NCBI RefSeq assembly: GCF_037975245.1
Contig: NC_092571.1
Location: 22,987,917 to 23,051,916 of the forward strand
From: Apostichopus japonicus
Taxonomy: Eukaryota > Echinodermata > Holothuroidea > Aspidochirotida > Stichopodidae
Length of the DNA stretch: 64,000 nucleotides
Direction: 5' to 3'
The position numbers were made by a program, and so were the translations under genes. The stretch's first letter is position 1. The number at the start of each line of letters is the position of its first letter. The notes under the pieces were generated by a model. The model was given only the letters and a program-made list of their open reading frames with translations. It searched no databases and was not told the origin of the DNA. Shown here piece after piece: positions 44,774 through 57,100 of the stretch.

Positions 44774-46269
44774 TCTGCACTGGCTGGCAGGAGCAAATGG
44801 AGATCTTACTTTTTGCATGAAGAAGAAAGTTATTATATTGACGATCATATTCTGCAAAAAGAGAAAGAGAGAGTCTTGTTAGAGGCCACGCAGTTGCAGT
44901 GTTTCCTTTATTATACCCCTCTTATCTTCCATATCATTGGAACTAACTGCCACATCTACACCAGAAGGGTAGGCATATCACCAGTGCAATTGGCATCAGC
45001 TTCATCAGCTTTACAAGCAGTAACGTTGAACCTGCTACATGGTTTAAAGGTTGTTGCACGCCTACCAAACAAGCCTTTCCTTCTACCCATTCGTGTTCAT
45101 AATATTCCTATGTTATACTTTACAAATAATAGTGTTACCAGTAGGCAATTCACTAGTTTTGTGTGTAAGCATTTATGGGAAGCCGAAGCAATTGAATAGC
45201 TGAGCATAGAATGATAGAAGACAACATTTACACTGAGAAACTTGTCAATATGATCGATGACAACGATTTGGAACGTTGCTTGAACAGGGCCCTCATTCAA
45301 GATCTGGGCACAGTTCACTACTTTTTTTAATTTTATTTTGCCCCCAAATCTGACAAAATGACTTTTTAAAATAGTGCCAAAGTAACAAGTATATTGTCTC
45401 TTTCATTTCATGGCCACAGATCAGTACTAATGCTTACTGGGTGATGGGAGTGATGAAGGTTTCACAGGGAAAAACGGCCAAGTTGTGTCAAGTTTCCTGT
45501 CACACAGGAACATTTGTCCCGCCAGAGGGGCTAAGTAGCACCAAACAGAGGGACTGATTAAAATACATTCTGTGGAACCAAGAACAACTTAGACATGCAT
45601 TGGATCCCAGCCATGCTGATGGATGACATCTTATCACACCAGGGAATATGTCCACCATTGGGGACTTGCTTGTTTAAAGTTCAGTATTTGGTATGCATAT
45701 GGACTATACAACATGAATGAAGCACGATATGAAGAGTCACCCAATAGACAGAGATAAACAAAAACGGTATAAGTTATGTACTTTCTGGCTTTCAAGACTT
45801 CTCAAACTGTCATAAAAAGAGGTTTAAAGTAGAGTTTAAAAGTTTCAACTGTTTCATAATGGTGGGATAATACTATTAGCGTCTATATCAATCCGACCCA
45901 AAATGTTCTCATTCAGTAAAGGGGCCAAAGAGCAGCAGAAGAAAATTTTTTTTTTATATGTTATCAATTAGGATCTGGTTTTGTGTGTCTTGGATGTTTA
46001 AGAGCATGAATGAAAGTACATGTGGTGCAAACATTGGGTCAATTGAGGCAATATTAGAACCCCTCGTGCCTCACAGCAGCAGCGTATGAAAAGTGTTAAA
46101 TACTGAGTAAAGAGGTTTGTTAACAGGTGAAGAAAACATCAGGCTCTCAGAGCAAAAGTTCTGCGCGGTCATGATAAGGAAAATTGATAATGCCATGAAT
46201 GGCCAACTTGTCAGCTTCTATCTAGACTTAATAACCACATTAATTTTCTGATTTAGTGTGTAAGTCAAT
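44774..46269. other. Unassigned sequence between the duplicated blocks
   Basis: A 128-codon frame lacking an ATG (44813-45199, plus) and an overlapping one on the minus strand (45097-45318) are open but carry no motif I recognise. The region may be a decayed DNA transposon. It separates the two copies of the duplicated segment. Confidence 0.3.
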
Positions 46270-46371
46270 GGGGGTGGGTGAAGCGGCGGGGACGTGAACC
46301 TCAGGTTAATAAACCCTGGGTTACACAGCCAAAACTGGCTTTCGGTATATAAACGTTCTGAAGTTGGCGTT
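46270..46371. repeat. Repeat that truncates the third gene copy
   Basis: CAGGTTAATAAACCCTGGGTTA, CAAAACTGGCTTTCGGTATA and AAACGTTCTGAAGTTGGCGTT match 47920-48015 in the same orientation. The gene-derived sequence begins directly at 46372. The pair flanks the pseudogene and its upstream block, so the repeat may have mediated the rearrangement or inserted at its edge. Confidence 0.65.
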
Positions 46372-46908
46372 GACCAATACTCGCAAACGTTGTGCCTATT
46401 CTGCGACATAGATGGAGTCAGCTTGTCACGCGCCTTGCACATGTCAACCTCATTTACATCTTGTGACTGACAGGCCGAGAAGTCCAACTCGTGATTAACG
46501 GAGAACATGAGTTCATCAATATATTCATTCATGTCAGCGTTGACGACGTAATCAACAAGATGGCAAGACTCGGCTTCTTCCCAAGACACGCTGCGAACTC
46601 CGTAATGAAGAACTCATCAACTTGTGTGACCGGTAATGCCATATTAGGGTTAAGAAATGGTTTCTCTGTCGACACAAAGCTACTGATATGCACCTTGTAC
46701 TGCGGAGGACCATTGGCGTCTGGTCCGGTCAAAAGCGGTATGAAGAATGAAACCAAGGGTGTGTCTAGTGAGTATTGGCCAGCAGCATCGTTGGGTAAGT
46801 TGTCTTTGAACGACTTCGATGAGAAGTTGCCAATTCCAACAACAATAACATGCTTGCCTGGCGCAAGGAACTCCGACAGAATGCGGTAGTTGGGTAAATT
46901 CAAAGTAC
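46372..46908 (-). pseudogene. Broken third copy of the secreted-family gene
   Basis: The minus-strand sequence from 46908 (same acceptor context as copy 2) reads GTLNLPNYRILSEFLAPGKH and follows copy 2 closely. A 31-nt deletion lies between 46594 and 46593 (relative to copy 2 it removes 41443-41473 or thereabouts) and shifts the frame inside ITEFAA. The old frame then resumes as SWEEAESCHLVDYV and runs to NVCEYW, where similarity stops at 46372. The last about 60 codons, including the final three cysteine positions, are replaced by a repeat. Exon 1 and most of the intron are also missing. It cannot make the family protein. Its closeness to copy 2 indicates a recent duplication. Confidence 0.9.
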
Positions 46909-47062
46909 CTTGAACGGAATAATTCAAAAGACATGAATACAGGATGAAAATGTGTTGGATTTTTCATGTTTCTGCAACATGTAACCTGCTTGTTATTGTT
47001 ACCCTACCTAGGAAATAAATTATATCTGGAATTTATAAAATATGCAGTCAAATGAAGTCAAT

Positions 47063-47393
47063 CGTGCGATGGTGTGTAGCATATTTTCACAGTTAGTAAC
47101 TGCCTCAGTTATATGCCTAGTAAAAGTTTCCAAAATAACACAAGGTCAAAATTTGTTTCCTCATGTAGAAGAAAAGGAACGAACAAAAGGAGGTGTTGAT
47201 GGTTGATATTTAAACAAGTATTGTTTTGAATAAACGATACAGTGACATACTATTACGTCGCCTCCGATTTAGTATGATCGTTTGAATTCGTTCTTACTTA
47301 GTGAGGTTTCAATATCAGTGCTGAATGTAATGGTTTAAGTACAATATTTAATGTTAACATTTTGTAGACCGTTCAATTACACTGCTTTCTGTA
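47063..47393. repeat. Upstream block of the segmental duplication (daughter copy)
   Basis: Matches 43826-44162. It is joined at about 47060 directly to intron sequence that corresponds to about 41950, so roughly 1.9 kb, including exon 1 and the TATA-like box, is absent from this copy. Confidence 0.8.
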
Positions 47394-47919
47394 TGTAGTG
47401 CTTTAAATGGTAGGCCTAGTGGTAAGACTACGACCATTTGTTATGTCATCATTTCTGATTGGTTGTAATATAGTTCAACGATATATAATAACAGCCTTAG
47501 TGTATCCTATTTTGCCCGACGATATGACAAATACCTACGAAAGTGTGGTATAGAGAAAGGTGGCGTTCAGAACATTTCACATGTGTGGGTCGAATTCAAA
47601 AGTTCCCCGGACTGATTAAAGTAGGGACCTAAACTTTTCCCTTCAACTGTCGATGGACTATTCCCCCGCCCCACCCTCCCTGGCGCACGTAGGGGTGGGG
47701 TGAGAAGTATATATTGTACATTGTGGGTTTCATTACGCTATCGATACAGCTGATAGTCGTTAGAGATAACACGGTAAAGCAAATGCTTCTAAACGGTTTC
47801 CAATACTCGCAGAAATAATTTGGACACCTTAAACCATTTATATGGATGAACTTACCTTTGCAGGAAAATTTGTTGCTTATAGTAGTTTCTCATCCCTCGG
47901 AGCCTATCTCGCAACCCAG
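47394..47919. other. Intergenic sequence
   Basis: Nothing recognised apart from a C-rich/G-rich patch near 47663-47702. Confidence 0.35.
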
Positions 47920-48015
47920 GGGTGGTTGAGTGAGGTGGGACGTTAACTTCAGGTTAATAAACCATGGGTTACCGGCAAAACCGGCTCTCAGTATAAACGT
48001 TCTGACGTTGGCGTT
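47920..48015. repeat. Second copy of the repeat at 46270-46371
   Basis: TTCAGGTTAATAAACCATGG, GCAAAACCGGCTCTCAGTAT and AAACGTTCTGACGTTGGCGT parallel the copy that ends the pseudogene. Its limits are set only by this pairwise match. Confidence 0.65.
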
Positions 48016-51000
48016 GTTAACACAAGAAAGTAATGAAACTATGTATACGATAATTTCTTCTTTGTTTCAAATTTAGTAATTAGCAAGAAGGAACTGTGAT
48101 TTAAGATTTCTAAGTAGAAGAAATATATAACTGATTATTATCAACAACGGTGTAGTCTACAAGACACTATTCTCCGAAATGCATGATACAACGTGCAAGC
48201 CGTTGGCATTTGATACTTTAAAGAGCTGGTAATCCATCCCATTAGTTGACATACATGGAGCTGTTGATAAACACACACTATAGAGTCATAAACAGAGATC
48301 AAATCAAATCACGTCTCAGTTTCAAATTCTTCAAATACCAGCAGATGAATTGGCAATCATCGGTAGTACCAGAGCCTGTTATAAAATACTACATACGTTT
48401 ACCAGTACCCCTTATCCCAAATGGATAAAAAAGAGCCACTTTTAATAAAAGATGGCTACTCTTCCTACAAATCTGAGTCGTCTTTTCGATTTGACCTGCT
48501 TTAAAATTGTAAACCATTTGGCTATATAACTGTTTCAATTATCTCGAAGTTAAAGGCACCATGCCTATATGTTACTAGGAATTTAAAAAAATTGAAAACC
48601 AACGCTCATGAAACGTGTATTATAATATGTGCATTGTAAAACTCAAGACAACAAGATGATTATTTTTTTAAATTTGAAAGGTAAACAGGAAGACACAAAT
48701 ACTATAATTAACCTAATACACACGTATTTTTTTGTGCTAAATAAATTTCTTTCTAGAATACCTTTGAACGCACTGCACTGTTTATCCCAATCTTGTTTTT
48801 CCTCAATATCTTCAATGTCTCTATCAACATGTTAACTATAATGAAATGTATGTTTTAAAGAATGGAAGTGTTTAAACTGACAATTTAATTAAATTATTAG
48901 TTGTTCCCTTGCTAAACTTAATAACTTAATCACAGCAGGTTAAGTTAAAGGATCTTAACATAGAATGATGATACAGTTTGTACATAAATCTGCATCTAAA
49001 AGGGCGACAAAAGAGTTCACTTGATGCGTATAGCACAACTGTTGTCAATTTAATCAATGATAATTTTCAAAAAGGAACTTAAAAAAAAAAACAGAAAAGA
49101 AAAAGAAAAAATAACGTTCATTTCTTCAATCAGCACTCAGTTAAGGATCGTGTGATATTGTTTAAAACTGCACAATAATTATGTGTGGAATGACCGATTT
49201 CATTCTTTGATGAAGATCGAACTACGAAGTTCAGTTTACGAAAGTCGTCGATGAACGAACAGTATAGTCGAAACTAATCTCATGAATATTTATATTAATC
49301 AGCCAATGACAGTGATGTATTTTTTGGGGGGCATTTATACATGACACAAATACTACACGTGTACTTGTTTATATTTTTACAAGAATAATATAAAGATACA
49401 CTAGAAACTGTCAAAGTGCATTTACTACCCTGAAATCTAATTGCAGTGGATAGAAAAAGAATAAAATAGTATGAATAATACACAATATTGAAAATATTTA
49501 CAAGATTCTCTTCTCTCAAATTCTTTACGAAGTTCATAAAAGTTCCCTCTGTTTGTACGTTACGTTATTAAGTGTCTCACAGTGTTTGATTTAACGTTAG
49601 ATGTGAATGATTTGCGCAAAAAAAAAAGCATTTTAAATAACATAATTAACTCTAGGCATGATAAAATTCAAGAAATGGAGTGTGCCATGGTGTCTATTTC
49701 TACACGATGACGTAATTTTGATCTTCTCAATAATGTCCTCTGTTGATTCACTTCATAAAAGTTGGATTATATTGGTTAAAGAAAAGCAAATGAGCAATAT
49801 TTTCACAGGCTTTGCGTATTACATTAATATATCATGACCTTTACAAACAAAATTATGTACACGGTACTCCATCAGGGACAAATTAGAAATGTTCCCAGAA
49901 CATCATTTAAAAACAATGAATTCAATTACAGCAATCTGAAATTGAAATGCTAATGTCTAGTGAATTGTCTTTAGTATCAGCAATGGGTGTTGGGAGTCCC
50001 CAAAGGCAGTTTATAAATATACCCAGTTAGGCCATTATCTGCAAAGGACATGTGATTAATTTCTTTAAACTTTACATCGTAAATTCACAAGCTATGTTGC
50101 TAGAACTGTAATCAAATCACTAGCTGTGTTAAGAAAGCTAGATAGCCTTGATTTAACATCATGTTAAATGTAGCATCATTTTAATACTTTTATTTCATAA
50201 ACGAAACATGCCGCTATTGAAATAAGGTGATGATATGGAACGCTATTCGGTTAACAAACCTCTATTGGAATTTAAAGGGAAAACAAAGTTGTCACACCAA
50301 GCAATTTGACAACTTCTCTCCCAAGAATCCAATATTCTTAATTTAAAAGTGTGTACTATGCAATAATGTGTAAACTTCATGCTTGTTAAGTGGAAACGTA
50401 AACTTGCCTTTGCTTTTCATCGTTCTTATAGATTTCATAATTGAAACTACTTTTTCTTTTGGTTGAAGTAAGTTGATACCTTGCCAAAAGTAAAATAAAA
50501 ATCCATCGGATAGCTGAATTATTTTCCCTGGTAATATAATCATTTCCGCTTTAAAGGAAAACAAAGTAACCATAGATGTCAATCTACTTTACCAAATATA
50601 GTTAATAAAGTGCAATACCGTATATCTCAATAAAGGAAAAAGCCATGAAACTATATATTTGATTTGGATCAATGTGCTTCGTCTCACATCTGACAATTTG
50701 CTTACTTATGATCTGCTTGGAATTTCAAAGTTACGAATCACTGTTACTCCCGATGTTAATAATTTACCAAATAAACATCTTTGGATACTTATCTGTGTGG
50801 GACAAGGGCGAGTCGGCACATTGTACATAAACTTTAGCACTGAATTGTTTGGAACCGGTATCATAATTATTATTATCATTAGTACTATCATCTTAGTATT
50901 ATGAGAAAGTTTTTAAAATCGCCTAGTTCAAATCTTATATGTCTGACCATCTCTACGAAATATCATAAAGCACGTATCATAGCAACGAATATGTGAATTG

Positions 51001-51967
51001 GTGTACGGAATACGGTGTGTTAGAAGGGAAGGGAGAGGACCGGAAGCCGATTCATTGGATAGCGTGTTCAGTTGCCTTCTATTATTATACGTTTCGTCTT
51101 CTGATTGCACGCTTCATCCTCTCTCTTCGTTGTCATCCGCTGAACATTTCACCGGGCAGGGCTTATTCGTCATGTGCTTCCCCGTTTGCCATTTTGTTCT
51201 ATGTCATTGACACATCTTCCATACTACTACTACTATACAAGTGCAGACGCCATGTTGCCACGTGAAACCTATATCCATAAGCAGTGTCATTTAAATGGTA
51301 TTAATTAGCTAATTTCCGTCAAACCACTCTGTTAGTGACTCTTCGTGGTATCAATAACTTGTTGTTGTAGCATCATCTATACATGTGGAAACAAAGAAAG
51401 AAGGAAAGTCGTTTGTAGCAAGCGTGGTAAACTTATAATTTATGAACTGAGGGTGGGCGAAGCATCCGGAATCCCGAGATTGTTCAAAGGCCTGTTATGT
51501 CTATGCTTTAGGTTTATGGTAAACGTGTTGATAGTGGTTCATACTACATATGATGCATTAACTGTTGTAAGTATTATATGATGGAAAGTTATCATAACAC
51601 TTAATCAGTTAGTAGAAAGCATCGGTAAATGCATTTTCATTTCATAATTCTTTCAAAGGAAATCTATTCTGATATATGTTGTCTACCTCCTACAGAATTA
51701 TAATATATTAAACGCTGACTTAAAATCTCCTTAACCCTGACCATGATTCCCATGCATTGAAAATGATTATTCTCCCTCTACAGAGCACGCTTCATTGAGA
51801 AAAATATTTGGCAGGACAAGAAAAAACGTTCTGGCGATAAAGTACAATGTCTCCCTCTCAATTCAGAACTTTAAGATACCGTCCGTAATCAAATCAAACG
51901 AGACAGTGTTAAAGATCCAAGTAGAAAACTAATTGTGAAACAGCGACACCCAGTTTAGGCCACTTAC
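48016..51967. other. AT-rich sequence, probably intergenic or intronic
   Basis: Long A-runs at 49080-49113 and 49619-49628. A segment on the minus strand at about 50479-50547 has plausible acceptor and donor (TTTCCTTTAAAG and CAAGGTATCA) and reads EMIILPGKIIQLSDGF, but its phase does not join the exon at 51968-52124, so I do not call it. No other feature supported. Confidence 0.35.
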
Positions 51968-52124
51968 ATTTTGTGTGTTGTCCGTACTGATGATTTGTGG
52001 TGAGGTCTCTCTGAAAGAGGACGACGGTTCGTCAAGATCGATCGTTATCGATGTATCGTCCCTGCTTTGTTCATCCTCATTTTCAAATTGGGCGTAGTTT
52101 TGGGTCGCCATTCGCCATTCAGAT
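51968..52124 (-). CDS. Exon of an unidentified membrane protein: cytoplasmic-tail-like segment
   Basis: 157-nt exon on the minus strand between a good acceptor (TTATCTTGTCTCGTAG ending at 52125) and a perfect donor (AAT followed by GTAAGTG at 51967). It reads SEWRMATQNYAQFENEDEQS, then RDDTSITIDLDEPSSSFRE and TSPQIISTDNTQN, an acidic and Ser/Thr-rich stretch. Its first base completes a codon with the last two bases of the exon at 54028-54193 (AG plus A gives Arg), so the two exons are phase-compatible and adjacent. It ends in phase 0. An alternative start at the internal ATG is possible. Downstream exons (below 51967) were not identified. Confidence 0.55.
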
Positions 52125-52244
52125 CTACGAGACAAGATAACGGACACGTCATTTTGTAAACAGCCATTTTTTGTTACATATAGCGGTAAATGAACAACAG
52201 AAAACTAGATGAGTAATTATAGACAAACTTGAAAAGAGCAATGA

Positions 52245-52325
52245 AAGTTTTGGAGATACGGGATTCGATCCAATGACCTTAGCACTACAAGCACTGTTTT
52301 GTAATCAAACTTAGATATTCAGTTG
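52245..52325 (-). repeat. tRNA-like B-box remnant
   Basis: The minus strand reads GCTAAGGTCATTGGATCGAATCCCGTATCTCC; the GGATCGAATCC core matches a Pol III B box, and CCCGTATCTCC looks like a tRNA 3' arm. The matching 5' acceptor arm (GGAGATAC) is absent upstream, so this is a tRNA pseudogene or SINE fragment rather than a tRNA gene. Confidence 0.3.
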
Positions 52326-54027
52326 ATTCTAATCCTTATACCTTTTATGCCCTTTCCCAAACATTAAGAAATGTGTTGTGGTTACGACACCAACAGCTAG
52401 ATACATGGCTAGACCTGATTACCGAAGTTGAGTTGTACGTTTGAAAGTCTGGATCGCTTCAACAGCAAACAGATAAACCGCCGGAAAAACGTCTTTACAT
52501 GTTGGGACGATATGTATTTGCTCAACGATTGTATTTTTTCGCTTGTTCGCCCCTCAGAGTGCTGGTCTAGACTATAGTTTTATGGTATTTTATTAGATTT
52601 AATCATTCAAAACCTGCTAGAAATACCAAATATGTGCTCAATAATGATTGTTTTTAAAATTGTTTACCAACTTAGTATTAGCTTGTTAGAATAATGAATA
52701 CACGATCGTCGAAATGCGAATACGGTGTGCTGAAATACTGAAAATGTCTGTCTGATAGTCTAATGATTACAACACCAATGTCATTAAGGGGCAAGTTAGC
52801 GTTTCCTCAAATACTGCAACTTCTGTGCGATCGCTCGTCAGTGCTTGTCTTCTTAAAAAAATATTTCTTCATGTTTAAACATTCATATCAACGATTTCAC
52901 TGTAAACAAACTCCTTGATGTAATGATATATAATAATGCCTTGATTCCTCCCTTTACATTGTTTAAACACTAAACTGCGTATTCTAATTCACGTCTAACT
53001 AACGGTTTCGCAAAATGCTGTTAATTTCCGAAAATGATAGTTCCGCGAAACGATACGCTAGCTTGATCGTGTGGATGGAAGGTATAGCGATCATGTATAC
53101 ATCGCCTAAGGCGCTATGACAAATCAGTGTTCATTACTTACATGAATACATTTCAACGAAGAGACGCATAAGCTATTAGATCTTACATTTCACTTTCTTC
53201 GGTGTACACAAACCATTTCTGTCGAAGTAAAGAACTTGAAGCCATAAACCAAACTTGTTGTTGACAGATTTTCTTTCTCATGTTAAAACAGTTTCTCATT
53301 AGCAACTGAATTTGTGTAAACTCAGAATCACATTTTTAAATTATGTTATCGCATACGTCAAAATGATCTTTCAACAATTGCATATTTGAAGCTTGAAAAG
53401 ACGTAGATATATTACCACGACTGAAGGCGATGTCATAGAAACTGTTGAACTGGAAAAAAAGTCGAACAACTAAAGCACAGCCCAGCAGTACATTATATAG
53501 ATGAATATTGGATATACAAGTGACATACAATTATGATGTAGTATATATGGTGCCAAATGCAAATAACATAGGTATTATGGAATTACATGAGGATAACGTA
53601 CTGTAATGTAAATAATGGAACTGCTAAAAGAAAAACATCAAAGTATTTTTTGTTTTTTTAGTTAACTATAATGTTTTACAATTCACTGCTTTTAAAAATG
53701 GCCATTTTAGTTAATAGGGATGAGCATTGTGTATATTTATATCTGGAATGGTTTGAATGATGTGAGGCCTTCTGTTTGTAAGACACATAGCAATTTGCTA
53801 TTTACTTGTGTACTGAAAAGGTTCGTTATGTAGTTGGAATGGGTTAAATAAATGTCACTGTTTGTAAGAAACAGAACAATGTGCTATTTACTTGAGTATT
53901 GAAAAGCCGAGTTGTCTAGTCACAAATACACTGTTTACCTATAACCAACAACCTCAACCGCATTTCCCTTTTAAGGCGAACGCTTTAACGTTTTAATTAT
54001 GTTTATTGTTCTACAAATTATACATAC
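52326..54027. other. Intron between the two exons of the minus-strand gene
   Basis: A 34-nt segment at about 53402-53435 has an acceptor (TTTTTTTCCAG) and donor (GTAATA) and reads FNSFYDIAFSR, but including it would put a stop in the next exon, so I treat it as intronic. A near-duplicate of about 70 bp occurs at 53769-53835 and 53855-53910 (TGTTTGTAAG...CACATAGCAATTTGCTATTTACTTG). Confidence 0.4.
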
Positions 54028-54193
54028 CTTCCCTTCTCGTGGATGAAGAGAGCCAAAATGTAGGTCAACAAAATGGCGACGAACCCAACAGTAATCCAGA
54101 CGGCTGCATGGTTGATGGTTCTACGTTGAATGTATTCCGGGCTGTTCTCGTAAAGATTATTATACTCAATGGCTTTGGCAGTGTGGAATATTT
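54028..54193 (-). CDS. Exon of an unidentified membrane protein: transmembrane segment
   Basis: 166-nt exon on the minus strand between an acceptor (CTAATCTCATTACAG ending at 54194) and a donor (AAG followed by GTATGTA). It reads IFHTAKAIEYNNLYENSPEY, then IQRRTINHAAVWITVGFVAI and LLTYILALFIHEKG. The segment AAVWITVGFVAILLTYILALF is a clear membrane helix flanked by charged residues. Phase in is 1 and phase out is 2, matching the exon at 51968-52124. The joined piece has a juxtamembrane region, a helix and an acidic tail, like the C-terminal part of a single- or multi-pass membrane protein. I do not recognise the family. A candidate upstream exon at about 54620-54683 has the right phase but an in-frame stop at its start. 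Confidence 0.6.
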
Positions 54194-57100
54194 CTGTAAT
54201 GAGATTAGTTGCATTAAAGTTTGCATTAAAATATTTCGTTATTTACATGCATGGAATCAACCAAGAGCACACTGCAATAACACTTTGTGAACTTTTCATA
54301 AAGGACTAAAAAAATGCTTTATTTGTCAATTGTTATTTTAGCAGGAGCAAAATATCACTTGACTGTCTCTAGTCATCACCCAATTCCACATACACAAAAT
54401 AATAAGAGAAGACGAAGGAACTCTCTCTGTCTTTCGTCTATATAAACACATACCGTACATGATGAAACGTAAAGATTAATATTTGATAACTTATCAATTG
54501 TCAGTATGTAGGCAACCAGCCATACTGGAGGAACACTTTTCATTTCCTTATGTTAAAAAAAATAGGCAGGAAAGAGAAAAAAACGCTATGCACAAAAATT
54601 AACAAAATACATAACACACCTTGCTCCTTGAACAGAGATATAGGCGAGATGTTCGCGTTGAAGAGCAAGACGAAGTGTATTTAGCTATACAGCTCCCCAA
54701 AGTATTGCGTTGTCCAAATAATGGTGTGAACTGCAGTTGTCAAGGAACCCTTAATAAAATTTAATTTCATACAGAAGTGCAAATATTTACCCAACACAGT
54801 TATTGACATAAGTCAAAGCATTGCATTTTTTTTCATCATTTCTCTTGTTTGACTGTATAAACAATCTCTTTTCTTATATATATATATTACCTTAAAAATT
54901 ACTCAGCTCGTCGGCAAAGCGCGATATTCACGTACGGCAAATAGATTTGTAAGCTACATCGTTCAAGTAAGGCATGAGCAATCGTGCGCAACATCAGGTC
55001 TTAAAGCAACATTTTTGTTAAAGCGTTCATCATTGAAGATGCTTCCCAAATTAAGCCACTATCATAAGCTTAACAATCTCAGTTTGTCTTGGTGGATCAT
55101 ACTGATTGGACGGGGAGATATCAACCCAGCTAGCTACATTATTCAGACGTAGTAGTTTCACTCAAGGGACATGGCATATCGTTGGTTGATCTTTCATCAA
55201 GAATCCGATAATTACTAGCCTACTATTACAGTTCCGTATCAAATAGCAAACCTAGTGTTACTAAACGGTTTGTAGCACGATTTGTAATTAACGTTTCTCT
55301 GTTTAAGCGAGTTTTCATCAAAGTAGGTTCGTTTTTGGTTACATTTTGGGTTGCATACTTTTCATGATTGTCACATATTTCATGAAAATTATTTAATATA
55401 CTTTACAACTCACCAATTTCAATGAAAGTATATTTCCTGTAGATATTTTACTCTACAGTTCAAAATGAGAGTTTTTTTTTAACAGTGAGCTATAAATTTA
55501 TTAACGTGTCCCGTACGACTTAATTTGACATGAACGTGTTATTGGTTCGTTCAAACACAAAATAAGACAGATGAAAAGGAACTAAGAAACAAAGGCACAT
55601 TACGTAGTTTTCAGCACAATACTATTACCAATAAACTTATCTAAAACTAAAGTCCTGTAAGTGTCGAATTATTTTTTATCAATATCTAGGCATTTAACAT
55701 TTCCTCTTGTCCCACAACAATTGTAGATAAACAAGATTGCAGATATCAAGAATTTGTTCACCTCTTCCATTTCAACAACTAAACTGGCCAACCAATACGG
55801 CCCAGTCACTGCCGATGGGTAGCTTAAGAAACCCCAAATGAGTATTGATCGTATGTTTATGTCATGATGTTCGGAATTATTAAAAAGAGAAACAGGTCAT
55901 CTTTGATATCTTTCACAAGTTCACATCCGGTCATTATGAATATAACTATTGATCTTTACAGAAAAAAATCCCCCGCTTCTGGTAAAAAACAAAATCGTCT
56001 ATGAACGTTGCCCTGTGGAGCCTTCGTATTTGATTTATAATGATGCATGTTTTCTCCCTATTCCCAGGGTGTTTTTAATTATGGCAACGTACGGTAACTC
56101 ACATCGTATAACTAATTTTAGTAAAAGTCCTAACCAACTCTCTTTTATCTTTGGTTGACTTTATCAGTATCTTTGAAGTGTAGCCCAAGGCGCATTTTCT
56201 TTATCAAGGGGAGGCACTCACAAGCAATCGAAAATAACTAACTAGGATAAAAGTTTCAGACAGAAAATTCTAAATGACTACAAATGCTAGCAGCAGGAAC
56301 TCTCGGCCGCAAATATTTGCATTTTTCGAACATTCTGTCTGAGGTATGTTGTGGGAAAGGAGAAAATGAGCTGTTTGTGAATTCATTATTCCAAGGTCTG
56401 TGTTGTAACTATTCTTCTGCAAGATATAACAACTTAATGTTGAATATGTTGTTGCAACATGAAACCAATCCCTTGGTAAATTCCATGCATTAGCTTCAAA
56501 TATATAACGAGCAATAAGGTCCATTCTTTAGCACTTGATGCATTCAGCTTTATTTTAAAAATAATAAGACGTCATGTCAAAAAATTACATAATATTGCAC
56601 ATTGAGCTTTAAAATGCCAGTTTAGAAGTTTCCAAAAGGACTTTCCTGGAGATCGTTATTTAACGAATTATTGCTCTGGACTTTGTTATCCTATACGTAT
56701 ATTTAAAATTTCTTAAAGAGGACATCAATACTGCAGTATCCATGCAGAACTGTATTTTATGATAAATGCCATCGTTTTCATATATTGTTAACGTTCGGTA
56801 AATAATTTATGGAAAATGTTAAAACGCTGCACGTGTTTGTCGATGATATAGATCAAGATAGTTGAAGGTGTACCTCTTCAGTTGACATAGTCGTTCCCCG
56901 GCAACTGTTGAGGTATAAGATTTTATTTCTGATAAACTACAGGCCTCTGAATAAGAGATACAAAATATGAGCCAGTGACTCACAAAACAGCTACCGGCAA
57001 ACCAGGAGAAAAAGATTCATTTTCTTATATAGCGTACTATCGATTCACGAGGATAAGATTACTGCGTCAACTCCAAGCTCTGTCCGGATACTTAAAGTAA

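Noticed and set aside
52245-52325. A tRNA gene on the minus strand
   Set aside because: Only the T-arm and 3' acceptor side are present; no 5' acceptor arm pairs with them, so I list it only as a remnant.
53402-53435. 34-nt mini-exon candidate on the minus strand (FNSFYDIAFSR)
   Set aside because: Including it between the two supported exons creates a stop codon in the next exon.
54620-54683. Minus-strand segment reading FVLLFNANISPISLFKEQ with a GTGTGT donor, phase 1
   Set aside because: Its phase fits the exon at 54193, but an in-frame TAA stands between the only acceptor and the coding stretch, and there is no ATG.
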